Position numbers and translations under genes: made by a program. From Streptomyces ambofaciens ATCC 23877 (GTDB lineage Bacteria > Actinomycetota > Actinomycetes > Streptomycetales > Streptomycetaceae): DNA of 64,000 bases. Positions 7,970 to 16,835 of the stretch are shown here, in pieces. A model generated the notes under the pieces. The model searched no databases. It was not told the DNA's origin and saw only the letters and a program-made list of their open reading frames with translations. The stretch covers positions 1,723,001 through 1,787,000 of the forward strand of contig NZ_CP012382.1 of NCBI RefSeq assembly GCF_001267885.1, read 5' to 3'. The number at the start of each line of letters is the position of its first letter. Within the stretch, counting starts at the first letter, position 1.

Positions 7970-8932
7970 ATGAGACGCCGTACGCCTCCCCCGCCCTCGC
8001 CCCTCCCGCAGCGCGACGGGATCGATCCGGTGCGGGTGCGGTTGCCCCCGACCGGACCGTGGACCACCGTGCGGGAGCACCTGGCGGAGCGGCTGTCCGG
8101 CGCGGGCGCCGACGTCGTGGACGGCATGTTCGACGCCGGCCTGTTCGTGGGGGCGGACGGACGGGCGGTGCCGGCCGACGCGCCCTACGAGCCCGGGCTG
8201 TTCGTGTGGTTCCACCGCGACCGGCCGGCCGAGGTGCCGGTGCCGTTCCCCCTGGAGATCGTGTACCGCGACGAGCACATCGTCGTCGTCGACAAGCCGC
8301 ACTTCCTGGCCACCACCCCGCGCGGCGGCCACGTCACCGAGACCGTGCTCGCCCGGCTCCGCAGGGAGCTGGGCATCCCGGCGCTGGGAGCCGCGCACCG
8401 CCTGGACCGGCTTACCGCCGGACTCGTCCTGTTCACGGTGCGCCCGCAGGAGCGCGGCGCGTACCAGGGCCTCTTCCGTGACCGGCGGGTGCACAAGGAG
8501 TACGAGGCCGTTGCGCCCCACGATGCCGCGCTCGCCCTCCCCCGGACCGTGCGCAGCCGCATCCTCAAGGTGCGCGGAGTGCTGGCCGCGCAGGAGATCG
8601 AAGGGGAGCCGAACGCCGTGAGCCACGTCGAGCTGATCGCCCACCGGCCGGGCCCGGACGGGGAGCTGGGGCGGTACCGGCTGGTGCCCGGCACCGGGCA
8701 GACCCACCAGCTGCGTGTCCACATGACCTCGCTCGGCGTGCCGATCCTCGGCGACCCCCTCTACCCCGAGGTGACCGCCGCCGTGCCGGCCGGTGACTTC
8801 CGGCGCCCGCTGCAACTGCTGGCGCGGGAACTGGGGTTCACCGATCCGGTCACGGGACGGGAGCACCGCTTCCGCAGCGGACGGTCCCTCGCCGCCTGGA
8901 CGGCGTACGAGGACTGGGCCGGCCGTCAGTAA
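7970..8932 (+). CDS. RluA-family RNA pseudouridine synthase
   Basis: A 320-residue protein. The catalytic motif is AAHRLDRLTAGLVLFT, with the invariant Asp of HRLDxxTxG. Family motif I (IVYRDEHIVVVDKPHFLATTP) and the C-terminal GRYRLVPGTGQTHQLRVHM motif are present, followed by the usual GD-LYP turn. It isomerises uridine in rRNA or tRNA; the target position cannot be assigned. The ATG at 7970 begins a basic, Pro-rich N-terminus (MRRRTPPPPSPLP). Its last 7 bases overlap the 3' end of the convergent P450 gene. Confidence 0.92.
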   Translation: MRRRTPPPPSPLPQRDGIDPVRVRLPPTGPWTTVREHLAERLSGAGADVVDGMFDAGLFVGADGRAVPADAPYEPGLFVWFHRDRPAEVPVPFPLEIVYRDEHIVVVDKPHFLATTPRGGHVTETVLARLRRELGIPALGAAHRLDRLTAGLVLFTVRPQERGAYQGLFRDRRVHKEYEAVAPHDAALALPRTVRSRILKVRGVLAAQEIEGEPNAVSHVELIAHRPGPDGELGRYRLVPGTGQTHQLRVHMTSLGVPILGDPLYPEVTAAVPAGDFRRPLQLLARELGFTDPVTGREHRFRSGRSLAAWTAYEDWAGRQ

Positions 8933-10416
8933 CCGCGCCACCAGAGCAGGAAGCGCTGCCAGGCCCCGCGGGGCCGGGGTTGCTCGGGCACCGGCTGGGG
9001 CCGCGCGGCCGCCAGCGACACGGGTTCGGGCGGTCGCGGCGGAGCCTGCGGTGCGGGCCGCTCCTCCGGGCGCGGGATGCCGACGTGCCAGGCGGTGCGC
9101 TGAGCCGGGGCCGGAGCGTGGCTCGGCTGCTGCCTGATGTCCTGCTGCGCCTTGGGCTCGAACCGCACCGGCAGCTCCACCAGGTGCCGGGAGGCGATCG
9201 ACGACCGCCACTGGAGGTCGTCCTCGTCGCAGTCGAGCTGGACATCCGGCAGTCGCATCAGCAGCGCGTCGATGCCCGCGTCGGCGATGGCCCGCCCGAT
9301 GTCCTGGCCGGGGCACTCGTGCGGGCCGCCGCCGAAGGCGAGGTGGGCGCGGTTGCCCTGCATGCTCGCCGCCAGGTCGGGACGGATGCGCGGGTCGACG
9401 TTGCCCGGCGCGATGCCGAGCAGCAGTCCGTCGCCGGCGCGGATGCGCTGACCGCCCAGTTCCGTGTCCTGCTTGGCGAAGTAGGCGAAGACGGTGCTGA
9501 ACGGCGGCTCGTCCCACAGGGACTGCTCGACCGCCTCGAAGACGGTCATCTGGCCGCCGCTGAGCTGGGCGCGGAAGCCCGGATGGGTGAGCACCACGCG
9601 CAGCACGTTGCTGATGAGGTTGACGGTCGCCTCGTACGCGGCGAGGAGGACCAGCCGCAGGTGCTCCCTGACCTCGTCGTCGGTGAGCCCGGCGGGGTGG
9701 GTGACGAGCCGGCCGGCGATGTCGTTCTCGGGCCGCTCCCGGCGCTCGGCGCTGAGCCGTCCCAGGGACTCCATGAGGTAGGCGTGGCTGGCGATCGCGG
9801 TGTCGGTGCCCTTGAGCGTGTCCCGCGCCGCCTCCACCATCCGGTCGTTGTACTCGTCCGGCATGCCGAGGAGGTGGCACATCACCCCCATCGGCAGGTG
9901 CTCGGCGAACTGGCCGACGAGGTCGGCGCGGCCCTCCTCGCAGAACCGGTTGACGAGGCGCTGGGTGTAGCGCTTGATGTGGCGGCGCAGTTCCCGGTAG
10001 TCGAGGCCGGCCATGGCGCCCATGACCGCACCGCGCAGCCGCTTGTGCTCCTCGCCCTCGGCGTGCGAGCAGATGGGCTGCCAGGCGATGTGCGGCATGA
10101 GCGGGTGGTCCGGCTTGACCATGCCCTCGTTGAGCGGGGTCCAGATGCGGCTGTCGCGGCAGAACTGGGTGGGTGTACTCACCATGTGCAGGTTCTCGGC
10201 GTGGCCGAGCACGACCCACATCGGCACGTCGTCGTGGAGCAGCGCCGGCGCCACCGGTCCGTGCTGCTCGCGCAGCTTCTCGTACAGCTCCTCCAGGTCG
10301 TCCGCCTCGTGCAGCCGGTGCAGTCCGCCCGGTCCGAGGCCGTGCGCGGGACAGCCGGGCGGCGGTTCGAGCAGGGGGTCGCCCGTTCCGGTCAGGGAGT
10401 GGCGTTCAGGCGTCAC
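8926..10416 (-). CDS. rarE: Cytochrome P450 of the conservon, EXXR motif absent (CYP157-like)
   Basis: A 496-residue P450, last gene of the conservon. The heme loop is FGGGPHECPG with the ligand Cys at 368. The I-helix reads AAYEAT at about 259-264. The K-helix position has EQSLW at 297-301 where almost all P450s have EXXR, so the Arg is missing. From memory this is the motif and position described for CYP157C1. After the P450 fold comes a Pro-rich tail of about 80 residues ending in a hydrophobic WQRFLLWWRGY. The GTG at 10416 was chosen for its GGAG site 7 nt upstream; a TTG at 10431 is the alternative. Substrate unknown. Confidence 0.88.
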   Translation of the reverse strand: MTPERHSLTGTGDPLLEPPPGCPAHGLGPGGLHRLHEADDLEELYEKLREQHGPVAPALLHDDVPMWVVLGHAENLHMVSTPTQFCRDSRIWTPLNEGMVKPDHPLMPHIAWQPICSHAEGEEHKRLRGAVMGAMAGLDYRELRRHIKRYTQRLVNRFCEEGRADLVGQFAEHLPMGVMCHLLGMPDEYNDRMVEAARDTLKGTDTAIASHAYLMESLGRLSAERRERPENDIAGRLVTHPAGLTDDEVREHLRLVLLAAYEATVNLISNVLRVVLTHPGFRAQLSGGQMTVFEAVEQSLWDEPPFSTVFAYFAKQDTELGGQRIRAGDGLLLGIAPGNVDPRIRPDLAASMQGNRAHLAFGGGPHECPGQDIGRAIADAGIDALLMRLPDVQLDCDEDDLQWRSSIASRHLVELPVRFEPKAQQDIRQQPSHAPAPAQRTAWHVGIPRPEERPAPQAPPRPPEPVSLAAARPQPVPEQPRPRGAWQRFLLWWRGY

Positions 10417-10482
10417 AGTGTCGCTCCGCAACAGAAGTGTGGGTTCAGGGGTGGGGGTTCGGGAGGGGTGGGCCGCGCCCGG

Positions 10483-11103
10483 TCAGGTGAGCGCGCCCTT
10501 CATGGCCAGGGAGTGCAGGAAGCGCATCAGGGTCAGCAGGACGTCCCGGCTGGAGGCCCGGCGCCGCACGTCGCAGTCGAGGATGGGGATCTCCTCGGGC
10601 AGGTCCAGGGCCGTGCGCAGTTCCGCGACGGGATAACGGGGCGCGTCGGGGAAGGTGTTGACGGCCACCACGAAGGGCACGCCACGCTCCTCCAGACGCC
10701 CCATGACGTCGAAACTGACCTCCAGGCGGCGGGTGTCGACGAGGACCACCGCACCGAGGGCACCTTCGAACAGGCCGTTCCACAGGAACCAGAAGCGCTC
10801 CTGGCCGGGCGTGCCGAAGAGGTACAGCACCAGTTCGTCGGTGATGCTGATGCGGCCGAAGTCCATGGCCACCGTGGTGGCCGTCTTGGAGGCGGAGCCG
10901 TAGTTGTCGTCGACGCCGATGCCGGCCTGGGTCATCGTCTCCTCGGTGGTCAGCGGTCTGATCTCGCTGACCGAGCCGACCATGGTGGTCTTGCCGACTC
11001 CGAAGCCGCCCACGATGACGATCTTCACGGCGGCCTCGGCCGTGTGCGGCAGCCGGTCCTCCGTCCGCGGGCCCGGGATCGTGTCAGAGTTTTTGAAGTC
11101 CAT
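10483..11103 (-). CDS. rarD: Conservon small GTPase (CvnD/RarD, MglA-like)
   Basis: A 206-residue Ras-like GTPase. The P-loop is GGFGVGKTT (about 32-40), the switch II region is FGTPGQERFWFLW, and the G4 motif is relaxed to NTFPD in VAVNTFPDAP. Proteins of this type occur only with DUF742, roadblock and sensor ATPase partners in actinobacterial conservons, and are thought to form a membrane-associated GPCR-like signalling complex. It starts 20 bp inside the upstream DUF742 gene, so translation is coupled. In Streptomyces the rar conservon affects aerial mycelium formation (knowledge, not seen here). Confidence 0.93.
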   Translation of the reverse strand: MDFKNSDTIPGPRTEDRLPHTAEAAVKIVIVGGFGVGKTTMVGSVSEIRPLTTEETMTQAGIGVDDNYGSASKTATTVAMDFGRISITDELVLYLFGTPGQERFWFLWNGLFEGALGAVVLVDTRRLEVSFDVMGRLEERGVPFVVAVNTFPDAPRYPVAELRTALDLPEEIPILDCDVRRRASSRDVLLTLMRFLHSLAMKGALT

Positions 11104-11500
11104 GCATCACCGCTTCGAGGAGGGTTCGGTCGGCGACCTTCTGGCGGACGATCGGGGCGCGGGCCTGCACCAGTTCCGCGGCCAGCAGGTCGGTGAGCAG
11201 CACGGACACCACGCTGAACGGCAGGCTCAGGTAGGCCGACAGCTCGGCTACGGACAGCGGGGCGACGCACAGCCTCAGCAGGGCGGCCTGTTCCGGGGTG
11301 GCGGACACCGGCGGTTCGGCGAGGGCCACGATCAGCGTCACCAGGTCGAGGTCGGCGCGCTCGCCGCCCCCCTCGCCGCCGATGACGAACAGCCGCTCGG
11401 GGTTGCGGATCTCGCCTTCCTTGGGGGGCGGGTCGGGGGCGGGAGACGCCGCGGACGGCTGCTGCCCCGGGGATCGCCTCTGGCGTTGGGGAGGAGTCAT
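11084..11500 (-). CDS. rarC: Conservon DUF742 protein (CvnC/RarC)
   Basis: A 138-residue protein with a disordered N-terminus rich in Pro, Arg and Gln, then a winged-helix-like DUF742 domain. Markers are RLFVIGGE near residue 40, a repeated leucine-rich pattern, LLRLCVAPLSVAELSAYLSLPFSVVSVLLTDLLA in its centre, and the end of the domain VMHGLQKL. Its ATG overlaps the roadblock gene stop by 4 bp. It probably bridges the roadblock protein and the GTPase, by analogy with other conservons. Confidence 0.9.
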   Translation of the reverse strand: MTPPQRQRRSPGQQPSAASPAPDPPPKEGEIRNPERLFVIGGEGGGERADLDLVTLIVALAEPPVSATPEQAALLRLCVAPLSVAELSAYLSLPFSVVSVLLTDLLAAELVQARAPIVRQKVADRTLLEAVMHGLQKL

Positions 11501-11904
11501 ACGGTCTGCCCGTTGCGCCGGGCGGGACTGGTGAGATGGGGTCCGATCCGGGCGACCAGGTCCGCCATGCTGAGGCCCATCCGGCCGGGCTCGCAGCGGA
11601 CGTCGGAGAGCACGGCGAGGTAGGCGTTGGGGCCGGCGGCCATGAGGTAGAAGTAGCCGCCGTTCATCTCGATGAGGACCATCTTCATGTCGCCGTCGCT
11701 GGTGGGGATCTCCTGGGCGACCGCGCCCGCCAGGCTCTGCAGGCCCGCGCAGGCGGCGGCGACCCGGTCGGCGGCGTCCGGGTCACCGGAGTAGCGCGCG
11801 ATGCGCAGGCCGTCGGCGGACAGCACCACGATCATCTCGATGCCCGGAACACCGTCGTAGAGATCCTTGAGCATCCAGTCGAACTTGCCTTGCTGCTCGA
11901 TCAC
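11497..11904 (-). CDS. rarB: Roadblock/LC7 domain protein (CvnB/RarB)
   Basis: A 135-residue roadblock/LC7 protein. Family landmarks are DWMLKDLYDGVPGI at the N-terminus, VVLSADGLRIARY, and DGDMKMVLIEMNGGYFYLMAAGP in the C-terminal half, ending in RIGPHL. Such proteins are non-catalytic regulators of MglA-type GTPases. The start is the GTG at 11904, which overlaps the TGA of the sensor ATPase gene (GTGA); the frame is open far upstream but that portion is a shadow of rarA. Confidence 0.92.
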   Translation of the reverse strand: MIEQQGKFDWMLKDLYDGVPGIEMIVVLSADGLRIARYSGDPDAADRVAAACAGLQSLAGAVAQEIPTSDGDMKMVLIEMNGGYFYLMAAGPNAYLAVLSDVRCEPGRMGLSMADLVARIGPHLTSPARRNGQTV

Positions 11905-13523
11905 TTGAGGTTCCCCTCGTCGTCGGCCGGGGCATGGGCCGGCTCGTTGCTGCTGGACTGCTGGTGGGCCTGGGTGATGCCCGGGTACTGCTTGAGGCCC
12001 TCCCAGAAGGCCCCGATCCAGTGCCCCGGCGGGAGTTGCTCGGTCTCCTCCTGCACGGGCTCCGGGGCCGCGGGCGCCGGGATGCCCTTGCGGGCGCGCT
12101 CGGCGGCCAGACGGGCCTCGCGCTCGGCGTCCTCCCGCTCCCACTGCGCCTGTTCGGCCAGGCGCTGGCTGAGCGGCATCTTGACCCGGCTGCGGCGCTG
12201 CGGCAGGCCGCCTGCGGTCCACTCGGTGACCTCGGGCACGTCGTCCTCCAGGGAGACGCCGGCCGGGATGCGGGGGCTGGTGGGGCGGCGCTTCTTGGGC
12301 CGGCGCTCGGGGCCGGGCAGGGCGTCCGGGCCCGGGGTGGGGATCGAGGTGGCGCCGATGCCGTGGGCGAGTCCGACGCCGGGCTCGGTCGTCATCATCT
12401 TGCTCGGCACGATGAGGATGGCCCGCACCCCGCCGTACGCGGAGGCCCGCAGCGAGACGTCCATGCCGAACTGCGTGCACAGCCGGCCCACGACGGACAG
12501 GCCCAGGCGCGGGTGGTGGGCGAGGTCCTGCACGTCGGTGCCGCGCTTGGCGTCCTCCAGCAGGCCCTCGATGCGCGCGCGGGACTCCTCGCTGAGGCTG
12601 ACGCCGGCGTCCTCGATCTCGATGCAGACGCCGCTCTGCACCTCGGTCGCCGTGACGTGCACCTTGGCGCCGGGCGGCGAGTAGCGGGTGGCGTTGTCGA
12701 GGAGCTCCGCCGCGGCGTGGATGACCGGCTCGACGGCGGTGCCCTTGATGTTGACCTTGGCGATGGAGGCCAGGTTGATCCGGCCGTACTGGAGGATCCG
12801 GGACATCGCGCCGCGCAGCACGCTGTAGAGCGCCACCGGCTCGGGCCACTGGCGTCCGGGCCGGCCGCCGCCGATGACGGAGATCGAGTCGGCGAGGCGG
12901 CCGATCAGCGCGGTGCCGTGGTCGATGCGCAGCAGGTCGTCGAAGACCTCGGGGTTGCGCCCGTGGTCCTCCTCCATCTCGCGGAGTTCCTTGTTCTGCT
13001 GGTGGACGATCGCCTGGACGCGGCGGGCGATGTCGACGAAGGAGCGCTCGGCGGACTCGCGCATGGAGTCCTGGTGGTCGACGATGTCGCACACCATGCG
13101 GATCAGCTTGCGCTGGGGCTGGCCGAGTTCGGTGTAGGCGGGGTTGACCTCGGGGAGGCGGCGCATCACCTCTTCGGGTGTGCTCCCCGTGCGCATGAAG
13201 TCCAGCACGTCCGGCAGGACGACCTCGCCGAGGTACACCATCTCCTCGTGGTGGCTCGCCACCCGGTGTTCCAGATACGCGGTGTGACGGGCGTGCTCGG
13301 CGCGCAGGGCGCGCAGCGCACGGCCGCGGCGTACCACTTCGGTCGCCGCCACGATCACCAGCAGCGTGGCGACCACGCCGCAGAGGCCGACGGCGAGCCG
13401 GGCCGGTTCCGTCACCAGGGCGACGGCGGCCCCGGTGGCCGCGGCCATCAGTATGGCCGGCAGCAAGAGCGTGCGCGCGTACGGAAGTCCGCTGCGACCT
13501 GGAGGGGAATCGACACTCACCAT
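11901..13523 (-). CDS. rarA: Conservon sensor histidine-kinase-like ATPase (CvnA/RarA)
   Basis: A 540-residue membrane protein. Two membrane spans lie at about residues 17-36 and 43-61. A cytoplasmic helical region follows, then a HATPase domain with an N-box (HAAAELLDNATRYSPP) and a G2-like GLSVVGRLC. The G1 box is degenerate (EDAGVSL instead of DxGxG), usual for conservon kinases. The last 170 residues are charged and Pro-rich. The ATG at 13523 opens the hydrophobic N-terminus. The first gene of rarABCDE: 4-bp overlaps to rarB and rarC, 20 bp to rarD, 66 bp to the P450. It probably senses an envelope signal. Confidence 0.9.
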   Translation of the reverse strand: MVSVDSPPGRSGLPYARTLLLPAILMAAATGAAVALVTEPARLAVGLCGVVATLLVIVAATEVVRRGRALRALRAEHARHTAYLEHRVASHHEEMVYLGEVVLPDVLDFMRTGSTPEEVMRRLPEVNPAYTELGQPQRKLIRMVCDIVDHQDSMRESAERSFVDIARRVQAIVHQQNKELREMEEDHGRNPEVFDDLLRIDHGTALIGRLADSISVIGGGRPGRQWPEPVALYSVLRGAMSRILQYGRINLASIAKVNIKGTAVEPVIHAAAELLDNATRYSPPGAKVHVTATEVQSGVCIEIEDAGVSLSEESRARIEGLLEDAKRGTDVQDLAHHPRLGLSVVGRLCTQFGMDVSLRASAYGGVRAILIVPSKMMTTEPGVGLAHGIGATSIPTPGPDALPGPERRPKKRRPTSPRIPAGVSLEDDVPEVTEWTAGGLPQRRSRVKMPLSQRLAEQAQWEREDAEREARLAAERARKGIPAPAAPEPVQEETEQLPPGHWIGAFWEGLKQYPGITQAHQQSSSNEPAHAPADDEGNLK

Positions 13524-13891
13524 GTAGGCCCTCTGAAAACGAATCGGCGGGGATGGGGGAGCTTGCGACGGGGTATCTCTGGGAGTTGTCGGTATCTTCG
13601 GCGCATTGGGAACAAGCACGCGAATACACCTCAACTCGGTGCGCTGCGGGCGAGCTTAGTCCGGGGGGATCATCGCCGTGTCATATTCAGCAAGCACCTG
13701 AAACGGGCACCGGGGCTGGAGTAACCTCGGACCCATTTACACGCCCGGGAGTCATTCGAACACATGGAGTAATGCCCTCCGAGTGTGCGAGAACAACTCA
13801 CCGTGACGAGCGAAGAAGGCGCCGCGAGCTGCGCCCGGGACGCGAAGAGGCCCGGCGGAGAGCCGCCGGGCCTCTGGGAGGGACGCGGGGG
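13524..13891. other. Gene-free stretch between helY and the conservon
   Basis: 368 bp, noticeably richer in A and T than the flanks. It should carry the promoter of the rar operon near 13530-13750 and contains the helY terminator at 13847-13874. No ORF with Streptomyces codon bias is seen. Confidence 0.6.
13847..13874 (-). terminator. Hairpin terminator after helY
   Basis: GAGGCCCGGCGG and its exact complement, 12 bp each, around AGAG. It begins 18 bp past the helY stop codon. Confidence 0.8.
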
Positions 13892-16699
13892 TCAGCCCAC
13901 GGACGAGTAGGCGACCACCCCGCGCAGCAGTCCGTCGACCGCCTTGCGCGCGTTCTTCGGCACCGTCGAGCCCTCCCGGGGCGCGGCGGCCGAGATCTGG
14001 CCGAGGACGTCGATGACCTGCTTGCACCAGCGCACGAAGTCACCGGCCGGCATCTCCGCCTCGCGCAGTACCTCGTCGAGGCCCTTGCCGGACGCCCACA
14101 TGTACGCGGCCCAGGCGAAGCCGAGGTCGGGTTCGCGCTGGCCGACGCCCTCGGTCTGGCTGATCCGGAAGTCCTCCTCCAGGGCGTCCAGGCGGCCCCA
14201 GATGCGGACCGTCTCGCCGAGCGCGGCCTTGGCCTTCCCAGAGGGCAGCTTCGGCGCCATGGCGTCGTCGGCGGCCCGCGACTCGTAGACCAGCGCGGAG
14301 ACGCAGGCGGCCAGCTCGGCCGGGGAGAGCCCCTCCCAGACGCCCTCGCGCAGGCACTCGCTCGCGAGCAGGTCCAGCTCTCCGTAGAGCCGGGCGAGGC
14401 GCTTGCCGTGCTCGGTGACCTCGTCGCCGCGCAGGTAGTCCATCTCCGTCAGCAGCGCCACGATCCGGTCGAAGGTGCGGGCGATGGTGTTCGTCCGGCC
14501 CTCGATCCGGCGCTCCAGCTGCGAGGTGTCGCGCATCAGCCGGTGGTAGCGCTCGGCCCAGCGGGCGTGGTCCTCGCGGTCGTCGCAGCCGTGGCAGGGG
14601 TGGGCGCGGATCGCCTTGCGCAGCTGGGCGATCTCCCGGTCGTCGGCCGCCTGGGAACGCTTCTTGCGGGCCCGCTCCGGCGGGATGTGCCCGGCCTTGG
14701 TGCGCAGCGCGGAGGCGAGGTCGCGCCGGGACTGCGGCGAGCGCGGGTTGAAGGACTTCGGGATGCGCATCCGCTCCAGCGCCTCGACCGGCACCGGGAA
14801 GTCCATCGACGCCAGCCGCTTGACCTGGCGCTCCGCCGTCAGCACCAGCGGGCGGGGGCCGTCGTGGTGCTCGAAGCCGCGGTGGCCGTTGGACCGCCCG
14901 GCGGGCAGCCCGGGGTCCAGCACCAGGGCGAGGCCTGCGTACTTGCCCGTGGGGACGTGGATGACGTCGCCGGGCTTGAGCTTCTCCAGCGCGACGGCGG
15001 CCTCGGCGCGCCGCTCGTTGGCACCCTGCCGGGCCAGCTCGTTCTCCCGGTCCTTCAGCTCCCGGCGCAGCCGCGCGTACTCCTCGAAGTCCCCGAGGTG
15101 GCAGGTCATGGAGGCCTTGTAGCCGTCGAGGCCCTCCTCGTTGCGCTGCACCTGCCGGGAGATGCCGACGACCGACTTGTCCGCCTGGAACTGCGCGAAG
15201 GACGTCTCCAGCAGCTCCCGCGAGCGGTGCCGGCCGAACTGCTCGACGAGGTTGACCGCCATGTTGTACGACGGCCTGAAGCTGGAACGCAGCGGGTACG
15301 TGCGGGTGCCGGCCAGTCCGGCGAGGTGCTCGGGGTTCATGCCGCGCTGCCACAGCACGACGGCGTGTCCCTCGACGTCGATGCCGCGCCGCCCGGCCCG
15401 GCCGGTGAGCTGCGTGTACTCGCCGGGGGTGATGTCGGCGTGCTGCTCGCCGTTCCACTTCACGAGCTTCTCGAGCACCACCGAACGCGCGGGCATGTTG
15501 ATGCCGAGGGCGAGGGTCTCGGTGGCGAAGACGGCCTTCACCAAGCCGCGGACGAACAGCTCCTCGACGACCTCCTTGAAGGTCGGCAGCATGCCCGCGT
15601 GGTGGGCCGCGATGCCCCGCTCCAGGCCCTCCAGCCACTCGTAGTAGCCGAGGACGTGCAGGTCCTCGGCCGGAATGGAGGACGTGCGCTCCTCGACGAG
15701 GGAACGGACCCGCTCCCGGGCGTCCTCGTCGTTGAGCCGCAGGCCCGCGAAGAGGCACTGCTGGACGGCGGCCTCGCAGGCGGCGCGGCTGAAGATGAAG
15801 GTGATCGCGGGCAGCAGCCCCTCGGCGTCGAGCCGCTCGATGACCTCCGGCCGGCTCGGCGTCCAGATGCGGGAGCGCTGCCGGCGCTCGCGCTCCCGGT
15901 CGGCCTCCTTCATGGCGCGGCCGCGCCTGCGGTCCTGGTAGGACGGGCGGCTCGCCTCCAGGCGCGCCATGCGCGTGAGGTCGGGGTTGACGGCCCTCTT
16001 GCGGCCCTCGCCCTCCTCGAACAGGTCGTACATCCGGCGGCCGGCGAGCACGTGCTGGAACAGCGGCACGGGCCGGTGCTCGGAGACGATCACCTGGGTG
16101 TCGCCGCGCACGGTGTCGAGCCAGTCGCCGAACTCCTCCGCGTTCGACACGGTCGCCGACAGTGACACCAGGGTCACGGACTCGGGGAGGTGGATGATCA
16201 CTTCCTCCCACACGGCCCCGCGGAAGCGGTCGGAGAGGTAGTGCACCTCGTCCATGACCACGTACCCGAGGCCGAGGAGGGTCTGGGAACCGGCGTACAG
16301 CATGTTCCGCAGGACCTCGGTGGTCATCACGACGACCGGGGCGTCGGAGTTCACGCTGTTGTCGCCGGTGAGCAGGCCCACGCGGTCCGCGCCGTAGCGG
16401 CGGCACAGGTCGGCGTACTTCTGGTTCGACAGGGCCTTGATGGGCGTCGTGTAGAAGCACTTCTTGCCCTGCTCCAGGGCGAGGTGGACGGCGAACTCGC
16501 CGACGATCGTCTTGCCGGAGCCGGTGGGCGCGGCCACCAGCACGCCCTTGCCCGCCTCGAGCGCCTGGCAGGCCTCGATCTGGAAGGGGTCGAGGCCGAA
16601 GTCGTACATCTCGCGGAAAGCAGCGAGCGCGGTGGCCTGCTCGGCGGCCCGCTGACGGGCTGCCGCATACCGCTCGGCCGGAGAGAGATCCTCTGTCAT
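13892..16699 (-). CDS. helY: Ski2-like DEVH-box RNA helicase HelY
   Basis: A 935-residue superfamily 2 helicase. Walker A is APTGSGKT (57-64), the DEVH box is at 150-153, TTEVLRNMLY and SATVSNAEEFGDWL are motifs Ic and III, and HHAGMLP plus QLTGRAGRRG form the C-terminal motor motifs. The long C-terminal region resembles the helical end of Ski2/Mtr4 proteins. The role in RNA metabolism is inferred from the family. The start at 16699 (MTEDLSPAERYAAARQ) fits family N-termini better than the upstream ATG. It lies downstream of tatC; the tatA-tatC-helY order is the actinobacterial norm. Confidence 0.93.
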   Translation of the reverse strand: MTEDLSPAERYAAARQRAAEQATALAAFREMYDFGLDPFQIEACQALEAGKGVLVAAPTGSGKTIVGEFAVHLALEQGKKCFYTTPIKALSNQKYADLCRRYGADRVGLLTGDNSVNSDAPVVVMTTEVLRNMLYAGSQTLLGLGYVVMDEVHYLSDRFRGAVWEEVIIHLPESVTLVSLSATVSNAEEFGDWLDTVRGDTQVIVSEHRPVPLFQHVLAGRRMYDLFEEGEGRKRAVNPDLTRMARLEASRPSYQDRRRGRAMKEADRERERRQRSRIWTPSRPEVIERLDAEGLLPAITFIFSRAACEAAVQQCLFAGLRLNDEDARERVRSLVEERTSSIPAEDLHVLGYYEWLEGLERGIAAHHAGMLPTFKEVVEELFVRGLVKAVFATETLALGINMPARSVVLEKLVKWNGEQHADITPGEYTQLTGRAGRRGIDVEGHAVVLWQRGMNPEHLAGLAGTRTYPLRSSFRPSYNMAVNLVEQFGRHRSRELLETSFAQFQADKSVVGISRQVQRNEEGLDGYKASMTCHLGDFEEYARLRRELKDRENELARQGANERRAEAAVALEKLKPGDVIHVPTGKYAGLALVLDPGLPAGRSNGHRGFEHHDGPRPLVLTAERQVKRLASMDFPVPVEALERMRIPKSFNPRSPQSRRDLASALRTKAGHIPPERARKKRSQAADDREIAQLRKAIRAHPCHGCDDREDHARWAERYHRLMRDTSQLERRIEGRTNTIARTFDRIVALLTEMDYLRGDEVTEHGKRLARLYGELDLLASECLREGVWEGLSPAELAACVSALVYESRAADDAMAPKLPSGKAKAALGETVRIWGRLDALEEDFRISQTEGVGQREPDLGFAWAAYMWASGKGLDEVLREAEMPAGDFVRWCKQVIDVLGQISAAAPREGSTVPKNARKAVDGLLRGVVAYSSVG

Positions 16700-16835
16700 C
16701 GTGCTTTCGAGCGTACCGGGCCGCACTGACAACAGGACGATCATTATCGGGATCGGTCCTGTGAGGGGTTCCGGGGGAGATTCCGCAGGCCGTGCCGTGG
16801 GGCGGCGACGCGCGCCGTCACCGCCCCCGTGTGCC

